Positions 17,703-29,456 are shown, counted from the first letter of the stretch. The stretch: 64,000 nt of DNA from Candidatus Endomicrobium neocapritermitis (GCA_009778325.1 WRJZ01000054.1:89373-153372); one strand, 5' to 3'. Notes: generated by a model not told the origin, from the sequence alone. Numbers and translations: made by a program.

Positions 17703-17762
17703 ATGAAAATCATCGGATTTATCGTATTGGTTTCAAATAACCGGAGCATGAATGGCGTTTAA
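17703..17762 (+). CDS. Possible 19-residue leader ORF
   Basis: ATG at 17703 has the best Shine-Dalgarno of the region (AAGGAGGGA) and codes MKIIGFIVLVSNNRSMNGV before TAA at 17760-17762. It overlaps the start of the MmcQ/YjbR gene in another frame, so ribosomes ending here could reinitiate on that gene. It may also be the relic of a lost gene. Confidence 0.35.
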   Translation: MKIIGFIVLVSNNRSMNGV

Positions 17763-18126
17763 CGGCATACAAACAAATAAAGTTCTTAAATATGTTAAAA
17801 AGAAATATGAAACAGAGCCTGAATTTTTATGGCGGAAGTTTCCCAATAATGCCATTTTAAGACATAACAAAAATTCCAAATGGTATGCCGCTTTACTTAA
17901 TATCTCTCCAAAAAAGCTAGGCATAGACGGAAATGAAAATATAGATATATTAAATTTGCGCTGTGATCCTTTGGTAATAAACTTTATTATGGACGGAAAA
18001 AATTTTTTCCCCGGTTATCATATGAACAAAAGTCATTGGGTTACCATTGTCCTTAACGGTGCAATAAAGGATACGAAGCTTTTTTCTCTTATAGATGCAA
18101 GCTACAATTTGACTGCTGATAAATAG
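17752..18126 (+). CDS. MmcQ/YjbR family protein
   Basis: A 124-residue protein of usual family length. It starts with short helices (NKVLKYVKKKYETEPEFLW), has a WYAALLNISPKKLGI strand, LNLRCDPLVINFI, a NKSHWVTIVL strand, and ends LIDASYNLTAD, as in DUF419 proteins. These proteins have a double-wing fold and are often labelled DNA-binding. GGAG lies 7 nt before ATG; a 19-codon leader ORF overlaps the start. TTGACA at 17650 may be part of its promoter. Confidence 0.88.
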   Translation: MAFNGIQTNKVLKYVKKKYETEPEFLWRKFPNNAILRHNKNSKWYAALLNISPKKLGIDGNENIDILNLRCDPLVINFIMDGKNFFPGYHMNKSHWVTIVLNGAIKDTKLFSLIDASYNLTADK

Positions 18127-18237
18127 ATAACCTTCTTTATTCTTCATCAAGTTTTATGTGGTTTTTGATATAATTTAACAGCGATAAAGTAAACAGGCAG
18201 ATTTTGAGATTAAAAACAATTATATAGGAGGCAACTT

Positions 18238-18645
18238 ATGCAGTTTAACAAAACAACAATAAGAATATTAGTTCGGAAGGACTATGGAGCGTGCTTTGAT
18301 TTCTACACAAAAAAAATAGGTTTGTCGGCAGTTTGGGGAGACAGAAACGGCCCGTACACTTCCTTTGCCGTAAAAGAAGGTGAACTGCCGTGCTTTGCAA
18401 TTTTTGCCGGGGCAAATATGGCGATGTTTAACGGGTATGCGCAGCCGCATGGAAACGCTCAGCCCGACACTGTTGTAGCAGTGATACCTTCAGAGAACTT
18501 AGATAAAGATTACCAACGGCTAAAAGAAGCAGGCGTGCAATTTTTAAGCGAACCGCAGCTGATTGAAGCCTGGGGAATGCGCTGTACCTATTTTAGAGAT
18601 CCGGAAGGTAATTTATTTGAATTGAATGATGCCAGCGGAGTATGA
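18238..18645 (+). CDS. VOC (glyoxalase/dioxygenase superfamily) protein
   Basis: A 135-residue protein with RBS TAGGAGG 8 nt before ATG. It has the paired beta-alpha-beta layout: IRILVRKDYGACFDFYTKKI at the start, and YQRLKEAGVQFLSEPQ then CTYFRDPEGNLFELN at the end. The C-terminal E is in the usual metal-ligand place; the N-terminal His ligand is absent, so metal chemistry is doubtful. It could be a small-molecule binder, resistance protein or isomerase. Confidence 0.88.
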   Translation: MQFNKTTIRILVRKDYGACFDFYTKKIGLSAVWGDRNGPYTSFAVKEGELPCFAIFAGANMAMFNGYAQPHGNAQPDTVVAVIPSENLDKDYQRLKEAGVQFLSEPQLIEAWGMRCTYFRDPEGNLFELNDASGV

Positions 18646-18691
18646 TTTTATTTTGTTTTCTTATTTCTCTTTTCTGACGGAAAATAGCTGC

Positions 18692-18964
18692 TAGGGTGTG
18701 TCGACATATATAATGCGCTTGCGTTTGGTCAAAAAAGGGCCAAATCCTAGGCGCGGCGACGAAGCAATAGCGGTGCCTATTGATAGGAGCCGCAACAACG
18801 GAGTTGGCGCTTTTTTGGCCAAACCCGAAGGGCTGCGCCAGCTTTTTGGTAAATTTTAACTTTTTTATTCCTTACATAGCTTTTGCTATGCGCGTCATAA
18901 AAAAATTAAAATTTCCTCAAAAATCCGAGCAGCGCAAGCGCATTATATATGTCGACACACCCTA
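18692..18964. mobile_element. MITE copy 2
   Basis: A 269-bp element (18694-18962) with TA on both sides and perfect 30-bp terminal inverted repeats (GGGTGTGTCGACATATATAA at the tip). Both internal arms are kept with paired changes: outer stem AATGC/GCATT where copy 1 has AACGC/GCGTT, and hairpin cap TTTT instead of TTCG on the same CATAGC/GCTATG stem. It ends 30 bp before the RBS of the Gly-rich protein. Confidence 0.9.
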
Positions 18965-19001
18965 AACAGCAAACTATAAAATTCAGGAAAGGAGCGGCCA
19001 A

Positions 19002-21518
19002 ATGCCAAAAAAATCTTCGAAAGCAAAGGCTTTGAGAGAAGAGTACGATCTTAACCTGACGCGGCAGGAAAGAATTGCGGCAAAAAAAGAGTTTATGGCT
19101 AAACTGGGCCCGAGAAGAAAAAAGGAATCTCCGGCTGCCAAGCAAGTACGCAAATTGTTGGATTATTGGTCAAAAAAAACGCCTGTCGTAGAACTCACCG
19201 CATCGAATGTCCTGACGGAAACCAAAAGAAAGCTTGACAGAATCGGCATAAAAAACCTGAACGAAGCCGGCAAGATGCTTTTAAAAAACCTCATAATCAA
19301 TACCCCCGGCTTTTTGATTGAATCAACGATTGAACCTGAAGAGGGTGATCCTATTTCGACGCCGCTGCCTCCGGATTTAAGCCTGTACAGGATGAGCACT
19401 TTGCGCGTCACGGAATCCGTGATCGTCGCGGACGAGCTGGATTTACGCGACAAGACGCTTGTCGTCGACGTCAATTTTGTTTCCTCCCTTTTAATTATCA
19501 CAAATAAATTACGCGTAACCAAAAGCTCCGTGATTACGTATTCTCCGGCGATGAACCAGGAGGAAGGCGTACCCGGCAAAGCTCCGGAACCGTTTACCTC
19601 CGAGCCAAATTATCCGAAATATGAAAGGCCGGGATTTTTCGATAATATTCCGCCGGCCAAAGGCGGAAACGGCCAAGCCGGCGGCGAAGGCGGCGCGGGA
19701 CTTGCAGGGTATGACGCGCCCGACGTGACTATTATCGCTCTGGAAGCCAACGGTTTCCCGAGATTCAAGTTCTTCGGGCAAAGAGGCGGAAAAGGAGGGA
19801 AAGGCGGGCCTGGCGGAAACGGCGGAAGGGGCAGGCGGGGACACGATAACCACCCTCTCGATATCATAGGTACGTCGTTGGGCATGGGGCGCGGCGGAAA
19901 CGGCGGAAAAGGCGGCAACGGTGGAAAGGGCGGCCAGGGCGGCCAGGGCGGAAGCGGCGGAAACATAGCTCTTTTTCTTCCTGAAAAGCAATTATTAAAA
20001 CCCAAATTTTATAAAATTTCCATCAATACAAAGAAAGGGTCAGGCGGGCCTGCAGGACTGCCGGGAGAAGGCGGAGCAGGAGGGCAGGGAGGATTAGAGG
20101 GATTTAACGTAGGCTTCAGCCCGAGTAAACCGGAGTACAGGGGCAAAAACGGCGCCAATGGAAAAAGCGTCCGGCGTACCGGCAGCGGCCCGGCGGGAGA
20201 GACGCAGGGAACGCTTTTCTTTCACGCCATTGAGGAAGACGCGTTTAGCGCGATGTTCGCAAACCCGTATATCATCTCCTGTGATTCCGACGGTTTTTAT
20301 CCCGGGCAGACGGTTAAAATCAACGGAAAAAACCTGCTCAGCTACATGAAAGCGTTCCTGAAAACCAAAACGTCCGAGGAACCGCTCGAAACGGAATTTC
20401 ACGACTCGTCGCAAGTATCCGTGACCATACCTGAGTCGCAGCTTTGCGGAAAATATTCAATCTTTCTCCGGTCGGACGACGGCACGGAGACTAACTACTT
20501 ACCGTACACCGTTTTCCCGAGATTCGACAGCATCACCAGTGACGGCGAGATCGAGAAAGGCGTGCCTTTTGCCAGGAATCAAATTCTCGACGGCAGCCGT
20601 ATTACGATTCTCGGTTCCGGGTTTAAGCAAGGCATGCTTTTATCGACGCCGGCTGAATCTTTTGGACTTTATTATGCTTATATATCGAGCAGCAAAATAC
20701 AAATTTATATACCCAAAAAGTACGGTCAGTTTGCCGACAGTTATGAAAAGTTTATACTGACTTCTCCCGAATCTATTGTAAGTAATTCCGTGACGGCGAT
20801 GCGGCTGGGTTATGACAACCTCAAGTATTACGATTATATCCAAAACCAAAAAGAGTACTTTTTTGACAACCCGCTTGCGATTATGAATTCCATTACTTCG
20901 CTCTTTACGCGTTTGGGAATATTTGACCCGTTTATTGACCTGATAATAGGCGCCACTCCGGACGATGACGGAATTTACCACATCAGCCAAAACTGGTGGC
21001 AGCAGTATTTTGGATATGACGACCTATACGATGACGTCTTCGACCGGGCAACCAGCATGAACGCAGTGAAATTTGAGTTTGATCACAAAGGCGACAAATT
21101 TATGTTATGGGCTTGGAAAGGCGATTATATGAATTTAGGAGCCGGCGCGGAGCTTGGCATCTATTTCTACAAAAAGGGTATCACATTTGACTGGACTTGC
21201 GGTACGCAATATAAAATGCCCATGACGCTGACGCTGTACCACATTAACCAGAACAGTACCAAGAAGCTGTTTTCCTATGCGCCGGCCGATCAACTGTTCT
21301 GGTGGATTACAGGCTTTTCCCCCAAGCACCCCAATGTACAGGCGGCAAAGCTCAAAGCTGTCTATCAGTTGGACTTCAGCAACAGCATGAAGTCCAAATT
21401 TCCTGAACTTTCAAACGAACTTCCAGAACTGTATAAATCCTTCAAAGCCAAATACGGAAAGGACAAACGCTGGGACTTTAGCACAGAGTTTAAGCCGGTA
21501 TTTACGTTTTTTGCATAG
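19002..21518 (+). CDS. Gly-rich DUF4474 protein
   Basis: An 838-residue protein with AAAGGAG 9 nt before ATG. It has no signal peptide. Residues 1-60 are Lys/Arg-rich; about 100-190 form beta-strands; about 220-385 are a Gly-rich region with many GG(K/N)GG triplets interrupted by short hydrophobic blocks; about 420-515 resemble an IPT/TIG-like beta domain (FYPGQTVKINGKNLL); the C-terminal 190 residues match DUF4474 (HISQNWWQQYFGYDDLYDD, FMLWAWKGDYMNLGAGAELG, TGFSPKHPNV). DUF4474 proteins often sit in secreted or polymorphic-toxin-like proteins; its function is unknown. The gene is more GC-rich than its surroundings. Bounded by a MITE upstream and a strong terminator downstream. Confidence 0.75.
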   Translation: MPKKSSKAKALREEYDLNLTRQERIAAKKEFMAKLGPRRKKESPAAKQVRKLLDYWSKKTPVVELTASNVLTETKRKLDRIGIKNLNEAGKMLLKNLIINTPGFLIESTIEPEEGDPISTPLPPDLSLYRMSTLRVTESVIVADELDLRDKTLVVDVNFVSSLLIITNKLRVTKSSVITYSPAMNQEEGVPGKAPEPFTSEPNYPKYERPGFFDNIPPAKGGNGQAGGEGGAGLAGYDAPDVTIIALEANGFPRFKFFGQRGGKGGKGGPGGNGGRGRRGHDNHPLDIIGTSLGMGRGGNGGKGGNGGKGGQGGQGGSGGNIALFLPEKQLLKPKFYKISINTKKGSGGPAGLPGEGGAGGQGGLEGFNVGFSPSKPEYRGKNGANGKSVRRTGSGPAGETQGTLFFHAIEEDAFSAMFANPYIISCDSDGFYPGQTVKINGKNLLSYMKAFLKTKTSEEPLETEFHDSSQVSVTIPESQLCGKYSIFLRSDDGTETNYLPYTVFPRFDSITSDGEIEKGVPFARNQILDGSRITILGSGFKQGMLLSTPAESFGLYYAYISSSKIQIYIPKKYGQFADSYEKFILTSPESIVSNSVTAMRLGYDNLKYYDYIQNQKEYFFDNPLAIMNSITSLFTRLGIFDPFIDLIIGATPDDDGIYHISQNWWQQYFGYDDLYDDVFDRATSMNAVKFEFDHKGDKFMLWAWKGDYMNLGAGAELGIYFYKKGITFDWTCGTQYKMPMTLTLYHINQNSTKKLFSYAPADQLFWWITGFSPKHPNVQAAKLKAVYQLDFSNSMKSKFPELSNELPELYKSFKAKYGKDKRWDFSTEFKPVFTFFA

Positions 21519-21540
21519 TACAATCAGTACGCCATAAATT

Positions 21541-21581
21541 AAAAAATCCCCGAAACGAGTTTTTATCGCCGGGGATTTTTT
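21541..21581. terminator. Bidirectional terminator
   Basis: AAAAAATCCCCG pairs with CGGGGATTTTTT; it serves the convergent Gly-rich gene and gdhA. The same stem recurs at 44626 and 61706. Confidence 0.85.
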
Positions 21582-21618
21582 AATTATTATCTGTTTCCGC
21601 CACAGAGGCGCCGTGTTG

Positions 21619-23882
<2,264 letters not shown>

Positions 23883-23902
23883 TTGAATTTTTCCTTTATG
23901 TT

Positions 23903-24035
23903 AGAGGCTGAGAGAGCTGGGAAGCTGGGAAGCTGAGAAGCTGAGAAGTTGAGAGGAGCTGCGGGCGTTAAAGTCCTTGATGTTGCTCAACTCCTTATCA
24001 TCCTATCATCCCATCTTCTGTTTTTTGCCGTTTCC
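23903..24035. repeat. Tandem-repeat-armed element B (asymmetric arms)
   Basis: The left half is built of GAAGCTGG/GAAGCTGA units (23920-23950), the right half reads on the opposite strand as GATGGGATGATAGG units, so the arms now differ in repeat unit and pair only partly. TTTTTTGCCGTT follows the right half. It lies between purC and ddh. Confidence 0.55.
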
Positions 24036-24049
24036 ATGCCTTTATGCAT

Positions 24050-24946
24050 CTATACAAGTTTTTTTATCAATTCTTCTTTATCGCCGTAAAGCATATCTAT
24101 CATAGGAATTTCTATCATGGTGTAACAGCCCGGCTTTTGTTTCATGGACGCGCGCGCAACCGAAACAAGTATCTGCGCGGTAAGAGCCGGATTGTTTATC
24201 CTCATATTAAACTCAAACATCTGATTGTGGGTTTTGCCTGAAATGCCTTTACGCGTAAGATTGACGCCGTGCCCCATATCTTTAAGAATATCGACATCGT
24301 CAACTTTTATGACATGCGTTTCATCGTGGGCAAAATATTCGTCGGATTTTATCCTTTTTGCGATATCGTTAAACTCAAAACCGTCTTCAATTTCTATGTA
24401 AACCATTCTGCGGTGTATTGACGTGCCCAACGGAATCGTCATTGAAAGAGCCTTTTTTACGCCCTTCACCGATTTAACCGCAACGGAATGCCCCATAGAC
24501 ATTCCCGGCCCGAAATTAGTATAGGTAATTCCCTTGGGAGCCGCAGCTTCAAGCAGGGCTCTGACAACGGAATCCGAACCCGGATCCCATCCGGCCGACA
24601 TTATGCTTACTTTTCCGGCTTCCTTAGCAGTCTTATCGATTTCCCTTCGCACGCTTACGATGTTTTGATGTATATCAAAAGAATCAACGGTATTTATTCC
24701 CCTTTTCAGATATTCTTTTGCCAAGTCCGGAACATCGCGCGATGGCGAGCACAAAACCGCAACGTCAGGTTTTATTTTAAGTTCGGAAAGGTTTTTTACC
24801 GTCATTATATTTTTGAGTTCAGGATTTTTCCCGGCATCGGCATGAGCGCTTACGACTCCCGCGACTTCAAAATCCTTAGCCTCAAGCAAAGCTTCAAGAG
24901 TAAATTTTCCTATGTTTCCGTATCCTGCGATAACAGCTTTAATCAT
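24050..24946 (-). CDS. ddh: meso-diaminopimelate dehydrogenase
   Basis: 298 residues from ATG 24946, which has GGAG 8 nt upstream and gives the family start MIKAVIAGYGNIGKFTLEAL (Rossmann GxGNIG); the open frame upstream runs through repeat C and is not real. Seen: VAVLCSPSRDVPDLAKEYL, NTVDSFDIH, SAGWDPGSDSVVRALLEA, GPGMSMGHSVAVKSVKGV, and ETHVIKVDDV. The enzyme aminates tetrahydrodipicolinate with NADPH and ammonium to meso-diaminopimelate in one step, for lysine and peptidoglycan. Placement between purC and glnN links it to ammonium assimilation. Confidence 0.95.
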   Translation of the reverse strand: MIKAVIAGYGNIGKFTLEALLEAKDFEVAGVVSAHADAGKNPELKNIMTVKNLSELKIKPDVAVLCSPSRDVPDLAKEYLKRGINTVDSFDIHQNIVSVRREIDKTAKEAGKVSIMSAGWDPGSDSVVRALLEAAAPKGITYTNFGPGMSMGHSVAVKSVKGVKKALSMTIPLGTSIHRRMVYIEIEDGFEFNDIAKRIKSDEYFAHDETHVIKVDDVDILKDMGHGVNLTRKGISGKTHNQMFEFNMRINNPALTAQILVSVARASMKQKPGCYTMIEIPMIDMLYGDKEELIKKLV

Positions 24947-24960
24947 TTTATGCTCCTGTG

Positions 24961-25075
24961 TTAGAAGTTGAGAAGCTGGGAAGTTGGGAAGCTGAGCAAA
25001 GACAACGACAACATCAGAGATAAAACGTCCAGAGCTTCTCTCAGCTTCCCAGCTTCTCAGCACTCTCAACTTCTT
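24961..25075. repeat. Tandem-repeat-armed hairpin C
   Basis: The left arm has AGAAGTTG-AGAAGCTGGG units, the right arm is its approximate inverse (CTTCCCAGCTTCTCAGC). GCAAAGACAACG lies in the loop. It lies between glnN and the RBS of ddh. Confidence 0.75.
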
Positions 25076-25078
25076 TTT

Positions 25079-27175
25079 TTAAAAATCGTTCAGCAGCTTC
25101 TGATAGCTAGTAAGCGGCCAATATTCGTCCGCAACCAAATCTTCGGCAATGTCAACTTTACTTCTGAGCTCGCTTAACAGATTTGCGCCTTCGACTGCGT
25201 ATTTTTTTGCCGTAACCGATATTTCGCCGAAATCTTCCGACACGAATTTTGCGAGTTTAGCCGAAATATCCTTTATCCCGTCATAAAGACCGGTCAAAAT
25301 TTTAAGGTCGCCGTTTAAACTTTTGGAAGCAACGTCAAGTTTTCCCAAATTATTTAAAGTTGCGGCTACCTCATTTATCTGTTTCAGCATCGCCGGCAAA
25401 ATCAAAGTGTTTATAATTTTTAAAGCATACTTATATTCTATAGCTTTTACTTTGACATAATTTTCAAGTTTTATTTCCACCTTTGATCTCAATTCTCTTT
25501 CCGACAAAATTTTATATTTCTCAAAAGCTTTAATCACGTCGTCTTTAAGAAATAATTCCAAAGCTTCAGGGGTATTTTTAGCGTTCGGCAAGCCTCTTTT
25601 AGCCGCTTCTTTATGCCACTCTTTCGAATAGTTATTCTCTTCAAAACGCACTTCTTTGGTTTCTTTAATTATTTCTTTAACAACCTCAAGAGCAGCGAAC
25701 TTCACATCGTCGCTTTGTTTGGCGTTAATTCTTGTTATTATTTCGTCAAAGCCGTAAGCGGCAAGCAAATTTAAGACGGTTCCGGCGTCCGCCGGATTTG
25801 CCGAAGAACCGAGCATTCTGAACTCAAATTTATTTCCCGTAAAAGCCACCGGAGACGTTCTGTTTCTGTCTGAATAGTCTTTATTGATTTTCGGCAAAGA
25901 CTGGACGCCTAAAATTATATCGTTGACTTTTGTTTCGTCAAACTTTCCCGCTTTTTCAATAGAGTCGAAAATACCGCTTACGAATTCCCCCAGATACACG
26001 GAGATTATCGCAGGCGGGGCTTCGTCAGCGCCGAGCCTGAAATCATTTCCGGCGTCAGCCGCGGACGCTCTTAAAACGCCTCCGAATTTTTTAACGCCGA
26101 GTAAAACCGCGCTTACCGCGAGAAGAAAAGAAATATTTTTAAGCGGAGATTTTGAAGGTTCGAAATAATTTACGCCCGTATTGTCCCCTATTGACCAGTT
26201 AAAATGCTTTCCCGACCCGTTGACGCCGGCGAAAGGTTTTTCGTGCAAAAGCGCGGCCATATTATGTTTATCGGCTACGTTTCTTAAAACGTCCATTACT
26301 ATAAGGTTATTATCAATCGCAAGGTTTGATTCTTCATGGAGCGGAGCCAGTTCAAATTGATTAGGAGCCGATTCGTTATGCCTTGTCTTTACGGGAATGC
26401 CGTTACGGTAAAGCTCGTGGTCGACTTCTTCCATAAAATCCAAAATATTTCTTTTTATGGTTCCGAAATAATGATCTTCCAGCTGCTGTCCTTTTGCCGG
26501 CGCGTTGCCGAAAAGCGTTCTGCCGGTAACCGTAATGTCGGGCCTGTTTTTAAGCATTTCTTTTGAGATCAAAAAATATTCCTGCTCTATGCCGGCATAA
26601 ATTTTTATCTGCTTGGCGTTTTTGTTGCCCAGCAGTTTTTGAACTTCAATCGCTTTTTCTTTCAAAACGGCAATTGAACGCAAAAGCGGAGTTTTAAGGT
26701 CGAGCACTTCGCCGGTCCATGAAAGAAATACCGACGGAATTACCAGCGTTTTCGTTTTGGCGGCTTCAATTAAAAAAACCGGAGAAGTAGGGTCCCAGGC
26801 AGTATAGCCTCTTGCCTCAAAAGTCGAACGTATGCCTCCGGAAGGGAAAGAAGAAGCGTCCGGCTCGGACTGGATAAGCTGTTCGGCTGAAAATCTTTCA
26901 ATTTTTTCGCCGTTTTCGCCGTGAGTTATAAAAGAGTCGTGTTTCTGCGCGGTCCCGCCCCTTTGAGGCTGAAACCAGTGCGTAAAATGCGTGGCGCCGT
27001 TTTCAATGGCCCACTCTTTCATCGCGTGAGCTACTTCGCCAGCTATGGACTGGTCCAAAGGCTCCAAACTGTTAACAGCCGCAATAAGTTTGGCATATAC
27101 GTTTTTGCTTAATTTATGCTCCATTGCTTTTTTGGTAAACACAAGTTCACCGTAATAATTATGGATTGATTTCAT
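25079..27175 (-). CDS. glnN: Type III glutamine synthetase
   Basis: 698 residues from ATG 27175, which has AAGGGG 5 nt upstream; a further 10-codon extension lacks an RBS. It makes glutamine from glutamate, ammonium and ATP. The length (about 700 against 450-470 for type I) and NGATHFTHWFQPQRGGTAQK, GGIRSTFEARGYTAWDP, FAGVNGSGKHFNWSIGDNTG and RTSPVAFTGNKFEFRMLGSS are diagnostic for GSIII. It lies upstream of ddh and its 5' region holds a perfect hairpin (27201-27314). No regulator gene is adjacent. Confidence 0.97.
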   Translation of the reverse strand: MKSIHNYYGELVFTKKAMEHKLSKNVYAKLIAAVNSLEPLDQSIAGEVAHAMKEWAIENGATHFTHWFQPQRGGTAQKHDSFITHGENGEKIERFSAEQLIQSEPDASSFPSGGIRSTFEARGYTAWDPTSPVFLIEAAKTKTLVIPSVFLSWTGEVLDLKTPLLRSIAVLKEKAIEVQKLLGNKNAKQIKIYAGIEQEYFLISKEMLKNRPDITVTGRTLFGNAPAKGQQLEDHYFGTIKRNILDFMEEVDHELYRNGIPVKTRHNESAPNQFELAPLHEESNLAIDNNLIVMDVLRNVADKHNMAALLHEKPFAGVNGSGKHFNWSIGDNTGVNYFEPSKSPLKNISFLLAVSAVLLGVKKFGGVLRASAADAGNDFRLGADEAPPAIISVYLGEFVSGIFDSIEKAGKFDETKVNDIILGVQSLPKINKDYSDRNRTSPVAFTGNKFEFRMLGSSANPADAGTVLNLLAAYGFDEIITRINAKQSDDVKFAALEVVKEIIKETKEVRFEENNYSKEWHKEAAKRGLPNAKNTPEALELFLKDDVIKAFEKYKILSERELRSKVEIKLENYVKVKAIEYKYALKIINTLILPAMLKQINEVAATLNNLGKLDVASKSLNGDLKILTGLYDGIKDISAKLAKFVSEDFGEISVTAKKYAVEGANLLSELRSKVDIAEDLVADEYWPLTSYQKLLNDF

Positions 27176-27200
27176 ATTTTTCCCCTTTTTAACTGCAGTT

Positions 27201-27314
27201 TTCAAAGTTCAGAGTTCAAAGTTCAAATATTGTGTTTCGACTTTAGCGAAACTTGTTAATAGGTTTTCGCTTCGCGAAAACACCTAATTTGAACTTTGAA
27301 CTCTGAACTTTGAA
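27201..27314. repeat. Tandem-repeat-armed hairpin D (perfect arms)
   Basis: The arms 27201-27228 and 27287-27314 are exact 28-bp inverse copies made of TTCAAAGTTC-AGAG units. The loop holds two smaller hairpins (TTTCG..CGAAA and GTTTTCGC-TTC-GCGAAAAC). It lies 26 bp upstream of the glnN start. Confidence 0.9.
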
Positions 27315-27493
27315 CTTTCCTTAATAAGCATGTATCTGAATTTTTGTTACGGAAAAATATACATCATTTTTTTGCAAATGTCAAATCGCAAAAAATACTA
27401 TCTTTTTAGAAATTATGCTTTACGATTTTGATATTTTATATTTTCATATGGTAAAAAAGCATAAAAAGATATCTTTTTTTGTATTTTTGCCTA

Positions 27494-27521
27494 TTGACAC
27501 ACAACGCACAAATTTTATAAG
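27494..27521 (+). promoter_or_regulatory. Sigma-70 promoter for glmS
   Basis: TTGACA (27494-27499), 16-nt spacer, TATAAG (27516-27521), about 100 nt upstream of the glmS start. The rest of 27315-27619 is AT-rich without other features. Confidence 0.6.
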
Positions 27522-27619
27522 ATGTTTCAAATCTTTAAGTAAATATAACGAATTTACACCTTAAAAGTTATCCGACTTTTAGGGTATTTTTGGTATATAA
27601 AAACATATCGGAGCATATT

Positions 27620-29449
27620 ATGTGCGGAATAGTGGGCTACGCAGGAGAAAAAAATGCCGTAGACATTATATTTAGCGGGCTTGAAAAACTTGAATACAGA
27701 GGTTATGATTCGGCGGGTATTGCCATTGTAACGGATAACCGGCTTGAAATAAGGCGAAGCGTAGGCAAACTTGCCAATCTAAAAAAAGCGCTGGCTAAAG
27801 ACATGATGTCAGGCAATCTCGGCATAGGGCACACGCGCTGGGCCACGCACGGCAAACCTTCCGAAGAAAATGCCCATCCGCATACGGATTCGTCAAACGG
27901 CATAGTTATAGTTCATAACGGCATAATAGAAAATTATGCCGAGCTGCGTGAAATGCTGCAAAAAGAAGGGCAGGTTTTCAGATCCGAAACAGATACAGAA
28001 GTTATCGCTCATCTTATAAAGAAATATTATAAAAAAGATTTGTTCAAAGCCGTTGAAAGAACTTTGAAAGACGTTCGCGGCTCTTACGCTTTGGGCGTTA
28101 TATGTAAAGACGAACCTAAAAAAATGATTTGCGCCAGATATGACGCGCCTCTTATTATAGGTGTAGGCAAAGGCGAAAATTTTATAGCTTCCGATATTCC
28201 CGCTCTGCTTTCATACACAAGAGACATGATTTTTCTTGAAAACGGAGATATCGCGGAAATTACCCCGGACAGCATAAACATTACGGACAGCAAAGGCAAT
28301 GCTCAAAAAAGAGAAGTTAAACATATCGCGTGGGATGCGGTTATGGCTGAAAAAGACGGGTTCAAACATTTTATGCTTAAAGAAATTTTTGAGCAGCCGC
28401 GCACCATAGAAGATACTTTCAGAGGCAGAATATATCCTGAAGAAGGCAGGATTTATATAGAAGAAGTAAAGCTTGAAACCGAGTTCATTAAAAATATTTC
28501 AAATATTTATATAGCCGCCTGCGGAACGTCTTATCATGCCGGTCTTACGGCAAAATTTATATTTGAGAACTTCGCCAAAATCCAAACAGAAGTTGATATT
28601 GCTTCCGAGTTCAGGTACAGGGAACCGATACTCGGTAAAAATTCCCTGACGGTGTTTGTGTCGCAGTCCGGCGAAACAGCCGACACGCTGGCGGCTTTGC
28701 GCCTTGCAAAAAGCAAAGGATGCAGGACGCTGTGCATTTGCAATGTCGCGGGATCAAGCATATCAAGGGAAGCGGATCATGTCATATACACGCATTGCGG
28801 CCCTGAAATCGGCGTGGCTTCGACAAAAGCGTTCACCGGCCAGCTGACGGCTTTTTATATACTTGCTTTGGACTGGGCGTCCAAAAGAAAAACTTTGGAT
28901 AAAGAAACTTTAAAAAAATATATAAAAGAACTTTGGGAAATACCGCTTAAAGCAGGCGATTTCTTAAAAAATTCCGATTCCATACACGAGATAGCTAAAA
29001 AATTCGCTCATAAAAGGGATTTTTTATACTTGGGCAGACATGTGAACTTTCCCGTTGCTTTGGAAGGCGCGCTTAAACTGAAAGAAATTTCTTATATCCA
29101 CGCCGAAGGTTATGCCGCTGGCGAAATGAAACACGGCCCCATAGCTTTAATTGACGAATCAATGCCGATTGTCGCCGTTGCTGTAGGCGGAAAAGTATAT
29201 GAAAAGATTCTTTCCAATATTAAAGAAGCGAAAGCAAGAGGCGCGACGGTTATAGCCGTGGCAAGCGAAAAAGATACCGTAATAAAAAATGAAAGCGATT
29301 ACCAAATTTATATACCGAAAACCGACGAGTTTTTTTCCCCTTTAATCAGCGTTATACCTTTACAGTTATTGGCATATCATATCGCGGTTATTTTGGGGTG
29401 CGATGTTGACCAGCCGCGCAATCTGGCAAAATCAGTAACGGTGGAATAA
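27620..29449 (+). CDS. glmS: Glutamine-fructose-6-phosphate aminotransferase
   Basis: 609 residues from ATG 27620 (CGGAG upstream). The start MCGIVGY places the catalytic Cys2 at the mature N-terminus, which decides the start over the upstream in-frame codons. The glutaminase part (1-220) shows GHTRWATHGKPSEENAHPH and VIVHNGIIENY; the two SIS domains (about 260-600) show ACGTSYHAGL, VSQSGETADTLAAL and GEMKHGPIALID. It makes glucosamine-6-phosphate for cell wall and outer membrane. It ends DQPRNLAKSVTVE, the family's usual C-terminus. Confidence 0.97.
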   Translation: MCGIVGYAGEKNAVDIIFSGLEKLEYRGYDSAGIAIVTDNRLEIRRSVGKLANLKKALAKDMMSGNLGIGHTRWATHGKPSEENAHPHTDSSNGIVIVHNGIIENYAELREMLQKEGQVFRSETDTEVIAHLIKKYYKKDLFKAVERTLKDVRGSYALGVICKDEPKKMICARYDAPLIIGVGKGENFIASDIPALLSYTRDMIFLENGDIAEITPDSINITDSKGNAQKREVKHIAWDAVMAEKDGFKHFMLKEIFEQPRTIEDTFRGRIYPEEGRIYIEEVKLETEFIKNISNIYIAACGTSYHAGLTAKFIFENFAKIQTEVDIASEFRYREPILGKNSLTVFVSQSGETADTLAALRLAKSKGCRTLCICNVAGSSISREADHVIYTHCGPEIGVASTKAFTGQLTAFYILALDWASKRKTLDKETLKKYIKELWEIPLKAGDFLKNSDSIHEIAKKFAHKRDFLYLGRHVNFPVALEGALKLKEISYIHAEGYAAGEMKHGPIALIDESMPIVAVAVGGKVYEKILSNIKEAKARGATVIAVASEKDTVIKNESDYQIYIPKTDEFFSPLISVIPLQLLAYHIAVILGCDVDQPRNLAKSVTVE

Positions 29450-29456
29450 CTATATT

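Noticed and set aside
19509..20005. Pro-rich and Ala-rich ORFs antisense to the Gly-rich gene
   Set aside because: Mirror images of Gly-rich codons on the other strand.
24947..25069. 41-residue N-terminal extension of ddh
   Set aside because: It translates hairpin element C; the ATG at 24946 has a good RBS and gives the family's normal start. The same reasoning removed extensions of guaA, DUF1846 and the second PhzF.
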